64,000 nucleotides of DNA from Paramacrobiotus metropolitanus. Taxonomy: Eukaryota > Tardigrada > Eutardigrada > Parachela > Macrobiotidae. The notes beneath the pieces were generated by a model. That model saw only the letters and a program-made list of their open reading frames with translations. It searched no databases and was not told where the DNA came from. The translations under genes were made by a program, and so were the position numbers. The stretch covers positions 114,791 to 178,790 of the forward strand of contig NW_026570403.1 in assembly GCF_019649055.1 (NCBI RefSeq), in the 5' to 3' direction. Within the stretch, counting starts at the first letter, position 1. Every line of letters starts with the position of its first letter. Below are positions 39,197-51,400 of the stretch, piece after piece.

Positions 39197-39837
39197 TATT
39201 CATTTTGTCCAAAAATCATTTTGTCCACCGTTCATTTTGTCCCCCAATCATTTTGTCCACCATTCATTTTGTCCACCGTATACTTCGTTTCCGATACAGT
39301 TCGAAAAGTACTTTCGTACTTCTTAGCTTTGTCACAAAGCTAGTGTGAATTTAATAAACTCGCATAGTAATCCGATAAGTATTACGTACTATGAGAACGT
39401 GTACACACATTCATATCTATGGTTTCAGTTTATATGGCAATATTACAATCTTTTATAGAAGTATGTTTTAATATTGCAAAATTCTGTCGCTGCAACAATA
39501 TCGAGTGCGGTAATTTGTACGTAATACTGCTGCTATGCATAGTTCTGCGCAGCTGTATATTATGCGTTTCGAAATTCAGCGGGTTCATAAGCAAATGGTA
39601 AGCAAGCGATACGAAATTACGAATGATTTGGATTTATGCACATAACACAGCGCGCATCTAGAGTAGCTGTTTACACCTTACACCCAGATTGTGTCTGTTC
39701 TGTGTTGTATTATAACTAATATTAAATTGATTTTGGTAAGCGGTAATATTGTAATCAATATTGAATTTAAAAAGCGTAGACCAAATGAATGGTGGACAAA
39801 ATGATTGGTGGACAAAATGAATGGTGGACAAAATAAT
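39197..39837. mobile_element. Foldback element with TCATTTTGTCCACC iterons
   Basis: The left end carries five tandem copies of a roughly 16 base unit, CATTTTGTCCACCATT, between 39199 and 39278. The right end carries three inverted copies (GGTGGACAAAATGA) between 39786 and 39835. The 500 base interior has no convincing gene. This resembles foldback transposons with iterated terminal repeats. Confidence 0.82.
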
Positions 39838-40383
39838 AGGACGCCTTTGCGAATGACCCAACAAATTGCACAAACAAACAAATTACAAAATATACTTAAT
39901 GGGCAATAGCCACCACGATAACAATGACTGCAAGCGCCGGTACACTACTTAATAGTTAAAATTTTAATAGGTTAACTATTTCGGGGAAGTTTATAAGTAG
40001 ATTTTTAAGTCGGATTCAGTGAATTAATCCTGTGCAAGCTGTTTCCTATCATGACAATGCGTGGAGTTCCGTTAATGCACATTCTGGGTATATATTAAAA
40101 AAAGCAATCGAAATATCGATCTGTGTAGCATCGCAGAACAGCCAGAGAACGAATACACACCAGCGCCATATAAAAGAGTAAACAGCATTTTCACGGGCGC
40201 TATAAAGCAGAATAAATTGAGTGGTGCGTGGATACGACAACATCACTAGCACTTTAAGCACTTTAAACTTGCCTGCAGAAAATCTTGTGTTGTAACATGA
40301 GATTAGAGACACGACTGGCTGGCTTATTTTATTTGGACTTCCATTTACATGCAAGGTAAATGTACAGTATGCTGTAGGTAGGT

Positions 40384-40879
40384 ACAAGCCCATCCAACAA
40401 TTCTTTGACCGCTGTAAGCGCAGCGCATATAAATCACGCACAGTAATGCAAATACGCATCGTAGTGTAGTGGCAGATATATTTATAAATATTCAACCAAT
40501 AATAATATAATAGATCACAATTAATAGACCATTATTATACCAACGTGGATTCAATTATCTTTAGCCCGGGCATGTTGCAATCAGTAATTTGAAAGTAATA
40601 TGGATATTAAGTACCACCGCGATATTGTATTGCAAAGCAAAGATGATACTGTTACAAAAGCATAAAATTAATATAAATTATGATGGCAATAAATAATGCT
40701 TAACATATTACATTGTATATCACAGAGACAGTAACTGCAACACATGCAGATTTGTTGCTTATTTACGCTGAATACGCGGACCCATGTGGCGTGACGTGTC
40801 GAAGCACATTAAATGGCTCAAGCCCACGTTTCTTTAAATTCCCGCTTACAGCGGTCAAAGAATTGTTGGATGGGCTTGT
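40384..40879. repeat. Inverted repeat, 37 bp perfect arms
   Basis: Arms at 40384-40420 (ACAAGCCCATCCAACAATTC...) and 40843-40879 are exact reverse complements, about 420 bases apart. This is probably another foldback element or the ends of a small DNA transposon. The open frames on each side that share LQRSKNCWMGLY are a by-product of the repeat. Confidence 0.85.
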
Positions 40880-41670
40880 ATAAGAATCCCTCACGTTATC
40901 GACTTTTCTGTAATGACATCTCCTGTATGATTAGCGTGTTTAAGCTCACCGAACGGAAAAGTTGTTGTAAGTTGTATACGTTACAGATGCAGCGATATCT
41001 CTCTAACGTTCTTACGTCAGCAGTATTTTTTTGGTACTGAGTTTGTATCCGGTATCCGATACTTATTTAAGGTTTTCCCACCAATTTTTATTACGGTTTG
41101 ACGTTGATTCCAGCCTAAACAGGTTTGACAGAAGTAATCAGTAACACAGTTTCAGTTACCGGTATACGGATTGAACTTTGAAGGTTCGAGTTTCCATTTG
41201 GAAAATAAAATTCTGCAAGCGCAGTATTGATTGACTAGCTGTGATTTCTGTCAGGTTCAAGGTGACCTTATCGATCTCGTCAGCCCAGCATGTGTTTCCG
41301 AGCAAAGCACAAAGTTAATTATATTACTGGAATCGTCGTATCATGTAGTGAAACCGCTTTCCCATAGTCTGAATATGCAGTTGAATAAGGTAATACAACG
41401 AAGAGCATACCATTCTATTTATCAAGCGCATGCTAGTGAAAATAGTAGCCCATACTTTCTGATAATTATACTTTATAGTAATTATATTAATTATTGCATA
41501 TCTTATAGTAGTACTCGTATTTCATGATATTCATAAGGAAACGTTTTTTTATAATAACTGTATTCGAATCTTTGAAGATTCTGCCGGCTTTGGTATGTAA
41601 TCATTGTTATCAAGTCGTGTTCTTCTTGCAGTCAGTGGATCGTGACCATTATCAATCGCACAAACTGAAG

Positions 41671-42964
41671 ATGCTGAGCACAAAAGAGCGAAATTTGTTG
41701 GTCAACTGGGTGGGATCGACTGGATTCCTGGTGCTCGCCGCCATTTCGAGCGTCGCTGCTCTGGTCGCGGCACTAGCCAGTGATTTTCTCTGCACATTGG
41801 CGCTGACTTGTAAGTCTGTTCACTGCGATTTCGCGTCAGGCTATAAAATCTGAATTTCGCAGGCCACTTCAATAATAATGTGAATAATTAATTCGATATT
41901 AAAACTGGGATGTTTCTTCCCCGCTGATATAGGGAACAAATCTTTTACGTACGGAGAAGTTTTACTGGGTTATTTATCTGTACATGAGCTTTCGTTAAAC
42001 ACAAAACAACGCCTAAGATTAAGTACTTAAGCATGCGGCAAACTTCGTCTAATCTCTTATAACTACAGTATCTTAACATTGTTTAGCACAAGCTGCATTA
42101 CCGCATTAAAGCAACACTACTTATGTGTATAATACTACAATGAAGTATCGAACATATTGTCATACAGGCAGTGCCGTGTACCGTATTGTGTACGGCGATT
42201 CCCCAGCCAGTGGATATATGTCCGCTTCCCTCCTGATTTCCGTGTTGTACTTCCTTGGTCCACTGAACGGATTCTTCAGTCGCCACTGCAGCAAGCACAC
42301 AACCACCGCGAACGTAACCGTCGCCCGCTGCATGTTCGGACTTTTGGCCAGTTTTTGCGGAATGCTTATTTTGCGGACAATGGAATACGCATTTGGCGAC
42401 CCTAAGGGGTCCTTGTATGACGGCACACTAATTCTGGAAGCTGGTATGAAACTACCGGCTAACATCACGGGATCTGCGGTACGTTTCAATGAATCTGCGG
42501 ACAGTTCTCAGATTGCCTATTCGGCTCATGATCAAGCTCTGCTGCGAGAGAATCTCATCACGATGAGAAAGCTGGCCGAGTCCATGCCGCCTCGTCTGCA
42601 TCAGTTGGTTCTTTTTCTGTATATGTTGGTCGCGTCCATTTTCCTGGTCGAATCCATCTTTGCTAGTATGTTTTGGAAACGCCTGGCGCCATATGGTAAA
42701 GAGACAGCGGTTGTCGAGGATAAGGCGGCCCTGAATGCGTTTGAAACCGGCGGCGAGAAGAGCGAGACCGCTACCGTAAAGGTCATAGACACGCGCAGCG
42801 GTTCGTGCTGGGAGTATTTCTCTTGGACGCATTTGCCGCCAGCCGGGGGACAGTGTGTGGAATGCAACATGGGCCGTATGGGCATTGTGCTGAGCTATCT
42901 GTTTAAAGCAACGGTGGCATGCCATTTGCTGGTGGATATTTATCATCTGGTGAAAATGTTTTGA
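41671..42964 (+). CDS. Multi-pass membrane protein, paralogue 3
   Basis: The best preserved of the three copies. Exon 1, 41671-41809 (GTAAGT donor, phase 1), and exon 2, 42168-42964 (CATACAG acceptor), give 311 residues without a break. Hydrophobic segments: LVLAAISSVAALVAALAS, ASLLISVLYFLGPL, FGLLASFCGMLILRTM, LVLFLYMLVASIFLVESIF and LSYLFKATVACHLLVDIYHL. N-x-T/S sites lie in the loop after the third, and GGQCVECNMG matches the CxEC motif of the other copies. It diverges most from the other two, so the duplication is not recent. No known family was recognised; a small channel or tetraspan-like scaffold is possible but unsupported. Confidence 0.85.
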
Positions 42965-44394
42965 CCAGGAGCGGATGCGCAGAGTGCATCAGATCGCATG
43001 CGATGCTTGCTGGAAATGGTGCTTTCTGCTTTAGCGCTACCCGTATGCTTCCGTTATAGTTCTGTGCTTCCTTAACTTGTGTACCTGTCGAAGTTGTGTT
43101 CTTTTGCAGCATTAAGATTAATTAATTGTTGACTTCTTAAACGCAGCTTCGCTAATTACCTAGTTCAATAACGCCGAGCTTTTAGTACAGACGGGTAAGC
43201 CTGTTTTAGCACAGGATAACTGCTTCGGCATCGGAGCAACCACAGCTCGTGGATGGCCGCGTTCTGCATCACTGAGCACACAATGCCACACATCGTGCTG
43301 CATACAGACACTTGTCGATCGGATGCTTCAGACTCGACTATATCGAATCCTTATCACACTAGCTTCGTTTTGATGCCCTTTTCATGATGACTGGATTCTG
43401 CTGGTGGTGCTCTGCTGGGACATATTTGTATTGCATCTGATGTTTGACCTTTCAAAATCGAAAATTTATTAGGATATTGGGTATAGTATGGCGGTTTTGC
43501 GTTGTTTCTCTGGGCTTACCTCTGAAACCGATGAAAGTTACAGCATAGCTTATTAAATGATACTTTTCAACATGTTATGGGTGTGAAAAATGTGTTCTTA
43601 TTACACACCGTAATGTGAAGTAAAATGGCGCGCACTGCACCCGTGATGGAAAAAGTACTGAAAACCATCGAAATCAAAAAATGCTTTTCTTGATTATAAA
43701 CATCGTGATTATAAACAGTACCTCTGAATGTGCCGACAGGCTGAAGAGAGTTCCGCGAAAACCAAACTATATTTTTAATGCAGTCGGACAAAACAATTAA
43801 CAAAGTGCACCTAACCAGCGATTAGTTGCTGATCATAACGATTTTCCGCAGTTCCATATACTGAATTTTCTCCAGTGAAAGTGAGATGGCTTACAGTTTA
43901 TAATTGTCTGTATGTAAAAAAGGTAACAGAATAATAATACCACGAGAGCCGCTTCACGGAATGCAATACCGACTATTTCAGAACGAGTTCCAGGGTCTAA
44001 GTTGTCTTTAAATCAGTCACATGAATGTTTTACTGAATAACCACTTACTGACGCGTAAGGTGTTGTCTGTTACAAGCTTTTCCTTAAGACTGATTCTGAA
44101 ACTGATAGCGAATAATTTTGACACATTTCCATAAATTACCGCAAACAGACCAGGTGGAAGCCCGATTTCATATTTCTAAACACGGAAAAACCGGTTGTGC
44201 AAAGCTGAGGAAATGCAGCAATAGAAAGCAGAACTCGTGTAGCGGAGACAATTCATAACATTATGAAAAGACTGACAAGTGATTGGTGATAATGCATTTT
44301 TTTTTGCAAGGGTGTGGGGGTTAGGCTACAATGCTACAATATTGCACTACTAAGGCGGCTGAATAGTTGTTGTTGAGGGCACAGTTCTGTAATA
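42965..44394. other. Intergenic spacer
   Basis: No supported gene. Short frames on both strands have no family character. Confidence 0.5.
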
Positions 44395-45341
44395 CGAGGG
44401 CTACTCGGAAAGTAATGATAATCAGTATCAGTTAGTAATCATAAAATTATGCACTAATTTTTTAAAAACTGTAGCATTCATAACTAGATCATAGGGCAAT
44501 GGCCGTGGCCATACCGCCTAAGGTTGGCGGTTTGCAAGACTCTGAACATGGCTGGGTAGCGCTGATTTTTCACTGATCACTGAAAACGTTGCCTTAATTA
44601 CTGGCCAGTTTTCATGATATTATTTTGAAAAATTGATTTGCAGAGAGAAGTGTAGAATTTTTCATGCTGCATTGCCTGTTCTGTTGCCTTAATAAGGACC
44701 ATTCTTTGCTGATGTTGCCAGCTGGTTCCAGCGAACTCGCACCGAGAAATCCGTTTTGACAACGGTGCTCAAATTTTGGAATGTTTTTTGCGTTTTCACT
44801 TTCGAAAAGTCCTCATAGTCGAAACCCTGATCGGGAAGTATTCATTTCCGACCCCGAAGCAATAGCAGAGGGTCTAAGCATTATGGAAGGAAAGGTGTCG
44901 AGGGTGTGCTGCAGCTTCTTACTGATAAAGCAGAAGAAAATGGTTTTTGACACGGTATCACCCGTGTGGTGCAATATCGCGAAAATCCACAGATAAGCAC
45001 TCCGTCATTGCTTTATTTTTTTTCTCGGCCTGGAGTAAAAGTATCGTTCCACATTATTTTTCTTAGGTTACCTTAGTCCTTTATCTGTTCGAAATATTTC
45101 CTGGCTTGAAAAAATTGTTGCGTGGCAAAAAGTTTGAAAATGATGAAGAACTGGAAGAAAATATCAGTACACCGATCTCTAAGATACCGCCTAATTTCTT
45201 TTCGAAAGCGTTTGATGAGTGGCTGTTTAGCTGTTTACGTTGTATAGAGATTAAGGGACATTGTTTTGAGAAAATACGAGGAAAGCGCTGATGCAATAAA
45301 AAATCGTGCGATAGTTATCATTACTTTCCGAGTGACCCTCG
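44395..45341 (+). mobile_element. Defective Tc1/mariner transposon
   Basis: The left terminal repeat CGAGGGCTACTCGGAAAGTA begins at 44395. The right end at 45341 is its reverse complement with a mismatch or two (TACTTTCCGAGTGACCCTCG). TA dinucleotides flank both ends. At 947 bp it is shorter than a complete mariner. The frame at 45106-45291, read together with the preceding codons, resembles a mariner transposase C-terminus (FPGLKKLLRGKKFENDEEL...F..WL..CIEIKG). The catalytic part is missing or unrecognisable, so it is internally deleted. Confidence 0.85.
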
Positions 45342-45492
45342 TACAATGATCATCCGTTGGCTAACAATAATTTTCCTAACTGTCTCGACTGAAAGTTACT
45401 CAGTCGGGACAGTACACTTACCAGAAAGTGAGCTTACTGCTTTTGCTTACCGCTCCACATTTCCGCTGATTGACTGTTTTCATGCTACATAG

Positions 45493-48400
45493 ACTGGCGA
45501 GATTTCATCCATCCAGATTTGCTGGTGGACAACGATGGGGCGGGCCGATACGACAGCGATCTGCTGGAAGGTCCGAAGGCGACATTGTCGGATTGCAAAC
45601 TTTGGAGGTTAGTAGCAAGACAGACATCGACATTGATAATTTTGCATAATCCACCTAAAATTAGGTTACCGCATTGTTGCCTACTCTTAAGTAAGTCTCA
45701 CGCAGTCTCATAGTGAGTCTCACGCAGAAAAACTGGAGACTTAAAAAATAAATTCTCTTCTGTCGGTACGGCACTTTATAGTTGATTTGTGAATTCAAAA
45801 CTTAGCTTCTCCACGGAGCAGCCAATGCCATTGACGACATCAGCTCCCTTTGGCCCAACAACACGATACCATACGAATTCTCCAGAAAGCAGTTCGCAAC
45901 AATGAGTAGGAAAAAGTTCATATAATGCTAATGTTAACTGCTCAAGTACAGCTTTTCAATAGTTTTCTCGTTCTCAGGCGCAAGGGAAGTGCAAATAATT
46001 CTGGAATCCATGGATATTATTAGCCTTCTCACTGGGAACTGCGTCAAATTTGTTCAGCGAACTTCGGAGACCGATTACATCTCTTTTCAAAAAGGCCTGC
46101 AGTCCGTCGTAATCGCACAAGTGTTTTACAAAAAGGCTTTAGATTTAACCGCTGCTGGATTCCTTACAGGTGTATGTCCAGTATAGGCAGGATAGGCGGG
46201 AAACAGCTTCTGACCTACGCATCCGGCTGCCTGAAGGAACACGGAGATGAACAGCATGAGCTAATGCATGTAATGGGATTTTTTCATGAGCATTCTCGCC
46301 AAGACCGAGATCAGCACATTCTCATAATCTGGGATGATATCGCCATTGGTAAGCGTATGGAAAATCCGACGGTTTGCGCCTTGCGCTTTGAGAAACACAA
46401 TCTGAGCGTTCATGATAACTGTATTAACAGCTCACCGTGACCAGTTCACACAGCATGCTGGAAAAACGTATGAGCTTCCCTACGACTACGAGTCAATCAT
46501 GCACTACAAATTTAATGATTTTGCCAAAGACCCTGCCATTCCAACGATTGTTCCTCTAAGAAAACGTTCGAGGATCGGTCAGAATGATAACCTTAGTCCC
46601 TTGGACATCGCTAGGATTCACCGACGATTTGGCTGTTCACCAGCAGCCGCTATTAACTTTGCAGGTAATTCAAAGGTCACTTTGTGCCACTGAAATCTAT
46701 CCAGAAGCCTTGAATTTCGAGCATAAGCTTTTTTTATACTGTAGTTGCGAACATGACAGCATATAACTGTCTGTATTCGAGCATCACCAGTAATATACCA
46801 GAAGTTAAATGGAAAAGCGATCATTACATTCGCTTAAAACATTGATATACAGATACGTCGCATGCTTTGTACTCTTTCAGACAGATGATTGACTTTGCAA
46901 AAATTTAGTTTAAACTACTTCAGCATCACTTTACCACCATTAACGTTAATAATTTCATATACAATGGACGAAAAAATTTACTTTACTCCGGACCGTTAGT
47001 GCTGTCGGTTTACACCGCATATGATGAATGAGCGCCGCATATCCGTCGCTATATCCGCTTACTCAGCAGTAAGCGCGGCAACCGAGTTCTCTCTGTTCTC
47101 TGTCTAAAGCTAAAGCCGCAAAACCGGTTCCGAGGAAAAGTAAATTTACCTCGGATAAAGCTGGATCGCGGGCGCCTTTTCCCCTACAGTACTTACTCTA
47201 TACTCTATAGATGGGTACGAGTAAAAGAAACTGCATCGTTCCAAACTGCATAATTAAGTAAGTATCCGCACCGCTGTTACAGCTGGAGCCGCTGCCGAAA
47301 TTGCCGAGAACGCTAAGCGACTCAAGCACGCTTGGCTATCTCCGCGATACAACTTCGCTGCTGCTGCGTTCGAAATATACGGCCCATAGGGTGAAGGCGC
47401 GAAAAGCCTAGTGGACCGTGTAGGACGTTGGATCGCTCAGGCTACCGGCCAACCACGTTCCAAAGAGTTTTTCCGACAGCTACTGTCCATACAGATTCAA
47501 AGAGGAAACGCGCTTTGCGTTATGGGCACATTACCGGACACCGACGGCTTATCTGAAGTGTTTTTGTTGTAATTTTGCTGTTGTGTTTTCGTGTACCATT
47601 TGAATGTTGCTCGTTGGAACTGTTTATGAGGAACTACGTGCAATGCAAGATGTTACAGTAAATATCCTGATCTCTGGAAACTTTGAATTCGGATCTCTGG
47701 CGGATTTTTGGCGTTCAGTGTCCCTACGCCGACCAAACCGGGGTAGGAACCCTCTTGGTCTGAAGGGTGGCTTGAAGGATGTAAACGTGCTTGGGGGCTG
47801 CGCCGCAAAAGGGGACCCGTTTGCACGCTTCGGGTTTCGCTGCTTGCAGCGGCCCGGTACTTCAAGTATCCTGCCCGTTCCTGGACTAATCAGGTCAGTC
47901 GCCCTCCGTTAGGCCTTTTTAGAATGAGCAACGACAAAGTCCCCTGCCCGTATTGCAAGAAACTGTATTGCAGAGGAAGAGGCCTCACCAGACATAAGAA
48001 GAAGTTTCCCTTGCGCCCAGCCGATTCCGGGACTCCAGCTGCTTTCCTGGCACCGCTGATAATGCGACAGGAGCAGCTCCAACGTCACCCCCGCCGAAAA
48101 GTTTTAGGCCGTCGAAGGAGCGTGTAATGCGGCGGATTCCACACGGAGCTCGTACCATGGCAAGAGATTCACTCAGGACAGCGCTGTAGCAGGTCGCCAG
48201 CAAGAATGATAAGCCCTCCTGGGAGAAGCTGTTCTCCTTTGCCCCTACCGCTCTCCGTGCTCCGCCCAAAGCCAAATCCGACCGTACAGAATCTTTGGCT
48301 ACAGTTGTGAAGCGAAACGTGGGAGCCTACGATCGCGGAACCGAACTACCCCCGACGCCGCCCCCACCCGCCCCCAAGAAGAAATCAGACCAGAAGGACC

Positions 48401-51400
48401 TTGCTCGCCGTGTCGGGCAGAAAAGAGACGACGGTAGCATTTCTGGTGCCATGCGGTTAATTCTTTCAACTGATGCTGTTGTAGCCCCTTCTCCCGCTGT
48501 ACTACAGGAGCTACGAGAGAAGCATCCTGAATGCCCTCCGCCCCCGACCACGGCTTCGCTCGCCCCACCGGCAGTTGCAGCGCCACCTATATCAGCTTCA
48601 GAAGTGTCTTCCGCAATTCGCACCATCCCTCGTGGTTCAGCAGCAGGGCCGGATGGCTTACGTCCGCAACATCTCCTCGACATGGTGGGCCATAAATTCA
48701 ACGATGAATGTAGGCCACTTTGTGAAGCGCTGGCAAATGTTCTGAATTTGGCACTGACTGGAAGTATCCCAGAGGAGATTCGGCCAGTATTTTTTGGTGG
48801 TAAATTGCTCGCCCTGAGGAAAAAAGACGGCGGCTTGCGCCCGATTGCGGTTGGACTAACTTTACGCCGGCTGACAACGAAAATTATATGCCATCGCGTA
48901 GCTGACCAAATGACTTCCCATTTGTCGCCTCAGCAGCTTGGCTTCAACGTACGTGGTGGTGCAGAAGCAATTGTCCATGCAACAAGAACATTCGTGAAAT
49001 CGTCCGAAGCGAAGCTAACCGCGGTCTTGAAAGTTGATTTCAAGAACGCCTTCAACACTATCTCTAAAGAAGCCATTTTAGCTGCCGCGGATCGTCACCT
49101 ATCCGAATACAAAGCTTTTCTTCACTCGGCATACGGTAATCATTCTTCGTTGTTTATCGAGCAGTTGATGATGTCTTCAGAGTCTGGAGTACAACAAGGC
49201 GATCCACTGGGCCCCTTACTGTTTTGTTTCGCACTCCAGCCACTCGTGGCGACTTTGAAGGCAGATTTAAACGCCTGGTTCTTGGACGACGGAACTGTAG
49301 GCGGTAAACCAGCGACCGTAGCACACGTCTTTGCAGACATTATTCGGAAAGCCAATGAAATCGGACTAGAAGTGAACGAGGCGAAGTGCGAGCTACACAT
49401 CTCTGGCGGGACCGAACAAGCCCGGAACGACGCTGTGACTTATTTCCAGGAGATGTACCCGAAACTGCGCATCCTAACAAACGCCGACTTCTTTTTGTTA
49501 GGGGCACCGGTTTTGGACGATGCAATCGGTTCAGCCGTAGCCAAAAAGTGCGCAACACTGAAAATACCTTGTGATCGGTTGGAGCTTTTGCCACGTCACC
49601 ATGCCCTTTTTCTCCTGAAAAATTGTTTAGGAGCACCGAAAATCATCTACATGCTGCGTTGTTGCAATGTTTGGAAGCAACCGCAACAATTTTATCAAAT
49701 GGACGAAGCGATGCGGTTGTGTTTCCAGTCCTTATGCAACGTACGTACTAGCCACGACGATTATCCGTGTTGGCGGCAGGCGACACTTCCAGTGAGCAGA
49801 GGCGGTACTGGCATACGTCGGGCGGAAGAATTAGCGCTCCCAGCCTTTTTGGCTTCAATTCACTCCGTATCCGGCTTTATGTCATCACTGCTTCCTGATT
49901 ACCCCGCTGTAAATGTCTCGGCCGCTTTCGAGTTGTGGAAAGCAAAGGCGCGACTGACAGAACTTCCGGAGCCCAACGTGAGAAAGGCACAACGAGCATG
50001 GGACCTTCCGCTGTGTAACGCATCACTATCCATACTGTTGGACATTTTCCGCGACGATGAGATTAACCGGGCCCGTCTCTTCGCACAGTCGACACCGGAA
50101 GCTGGCATATGGTTGAATGCCTTGCCCTCGGCAAACATCGGTAACCTCTTGGACGACGACACCGTGAAGATATCAGTCGGCCTGAGACTGGGTGTTGATA
50201 TCTGTGAAGCACATTCATGTTCCAAATGCCACAAGCCCGTAGATGTGTATGGTCACCACGGCCTGTCCTGTGTATTCTCCGTGGGAAGACATGCACGCCA
50301 CGGCGGCCTGAACAGTATTCTGTGCAGGGCGTTAGTTTCAGCCGGTATCCCCGCAAAACTGGAGCCGCGAGGTACATCTCACACGTCAGATCGTCGACCG
50401 GACGGGTGCACCACGTTCGCGTGGCAACGCGGCATGTGTTTGGCATGGGACGTGACCTGCGTGGATACTGTCGCTGTGTCTCATCGGAAGTCCACTTCAG
50501 TTACAGCGGGATCCGCCGCCGCTCAGGCGGAGGATAGAAAAGCGGGATTGTATTTGTACCTGCAGGGCAGATACATCTTCGTACCGCTGGCATTTGAAAC
50601 TCTTGGACCATGGGGAAAGTCAGCTAGCCGTTTACTCGGAACAATGGAGGGAGCGGCAGCATTAAATGAAATTCTGTTTTTTAAATCTGTTGTTCTAAAA
50701 CTGTGATGTTACCGCATTTTGTGAAATAAAAACTCAGCAAGTAAATTTTGTCGTCCATTGCAAACTTCATACGTTATTAATTTTTGTTTCGTAAAAGGTA
50801 AGGCACGAAAGGAGAAAAGCACAATAAAAAAAGCGTTTAAAAAAAAACGATTAAAAACTTTGAAATGGTCCTAATCACACTGGCACATTAGAGAGGTCAA
50901 ACCACGTCAAGCCAAAAATCCATAATACAAATTGCATTCTGTTTTCTCTGAAGTGTTGTAGTTTTAGTTCCTTTGGTCCAGGGAGAGCGCTGTCTAGCGC
51001 GTCGGAGAATATTTGGACACCGTAAATTGGTTTGCCCGCAAAGACCACCTTCCACTTTATCATTATTCTGTTTTAGGGTTGACGCATCGCACACTGAATG
51101 GCTCTGAAATTTGCAAACCAGGAAAGCCACCACCACCGGGTGAGTTGTATTGCTTAAATATACCGGTAAGCTCAATTAACAGGTGCGTGCATTCATGGGG
51201 CTGAATTTATGGTTACCTAAAGTAGGTGCAGGTGGGTTTTTCTGAACAATAGGTTTATGATCGTACGATAATTTTCCGATCTTACTGTTCTGCTGCAAAA
51301 TGTTTCAAAAGATCGTGAAAATGTTGGACTTGCGCAGACTTTAAACAATACCTGTACAAAGGTAGCAAGTGCGAGCCTTCATAAATCCCAGGCGAGCACG

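Noticed and set aside
39199-39278. Regularly spaced repeats considered as a CRISPR-like array
   Set aside because: Units are contiguous or nearly so, without unique spacers, are inverted at the other end, and the context is an animal genome.
40049-40495. 148-codon minus-strand frame
   Set aside because: It includes an arm of the 37 bp inverted repeat and has no recognisable domain or gene structure.
42452-42946. Minus-strand 164-codon frame opposite membrane paralogue 3
   Set aside because: Antisense shadow of a clearly coding exon.
47131-47155. Short palindrome CCGAGG...CCTCGG considered as a terminator or element end
   Set aside because: Too short and isolated; no partner or flanking duplication found.
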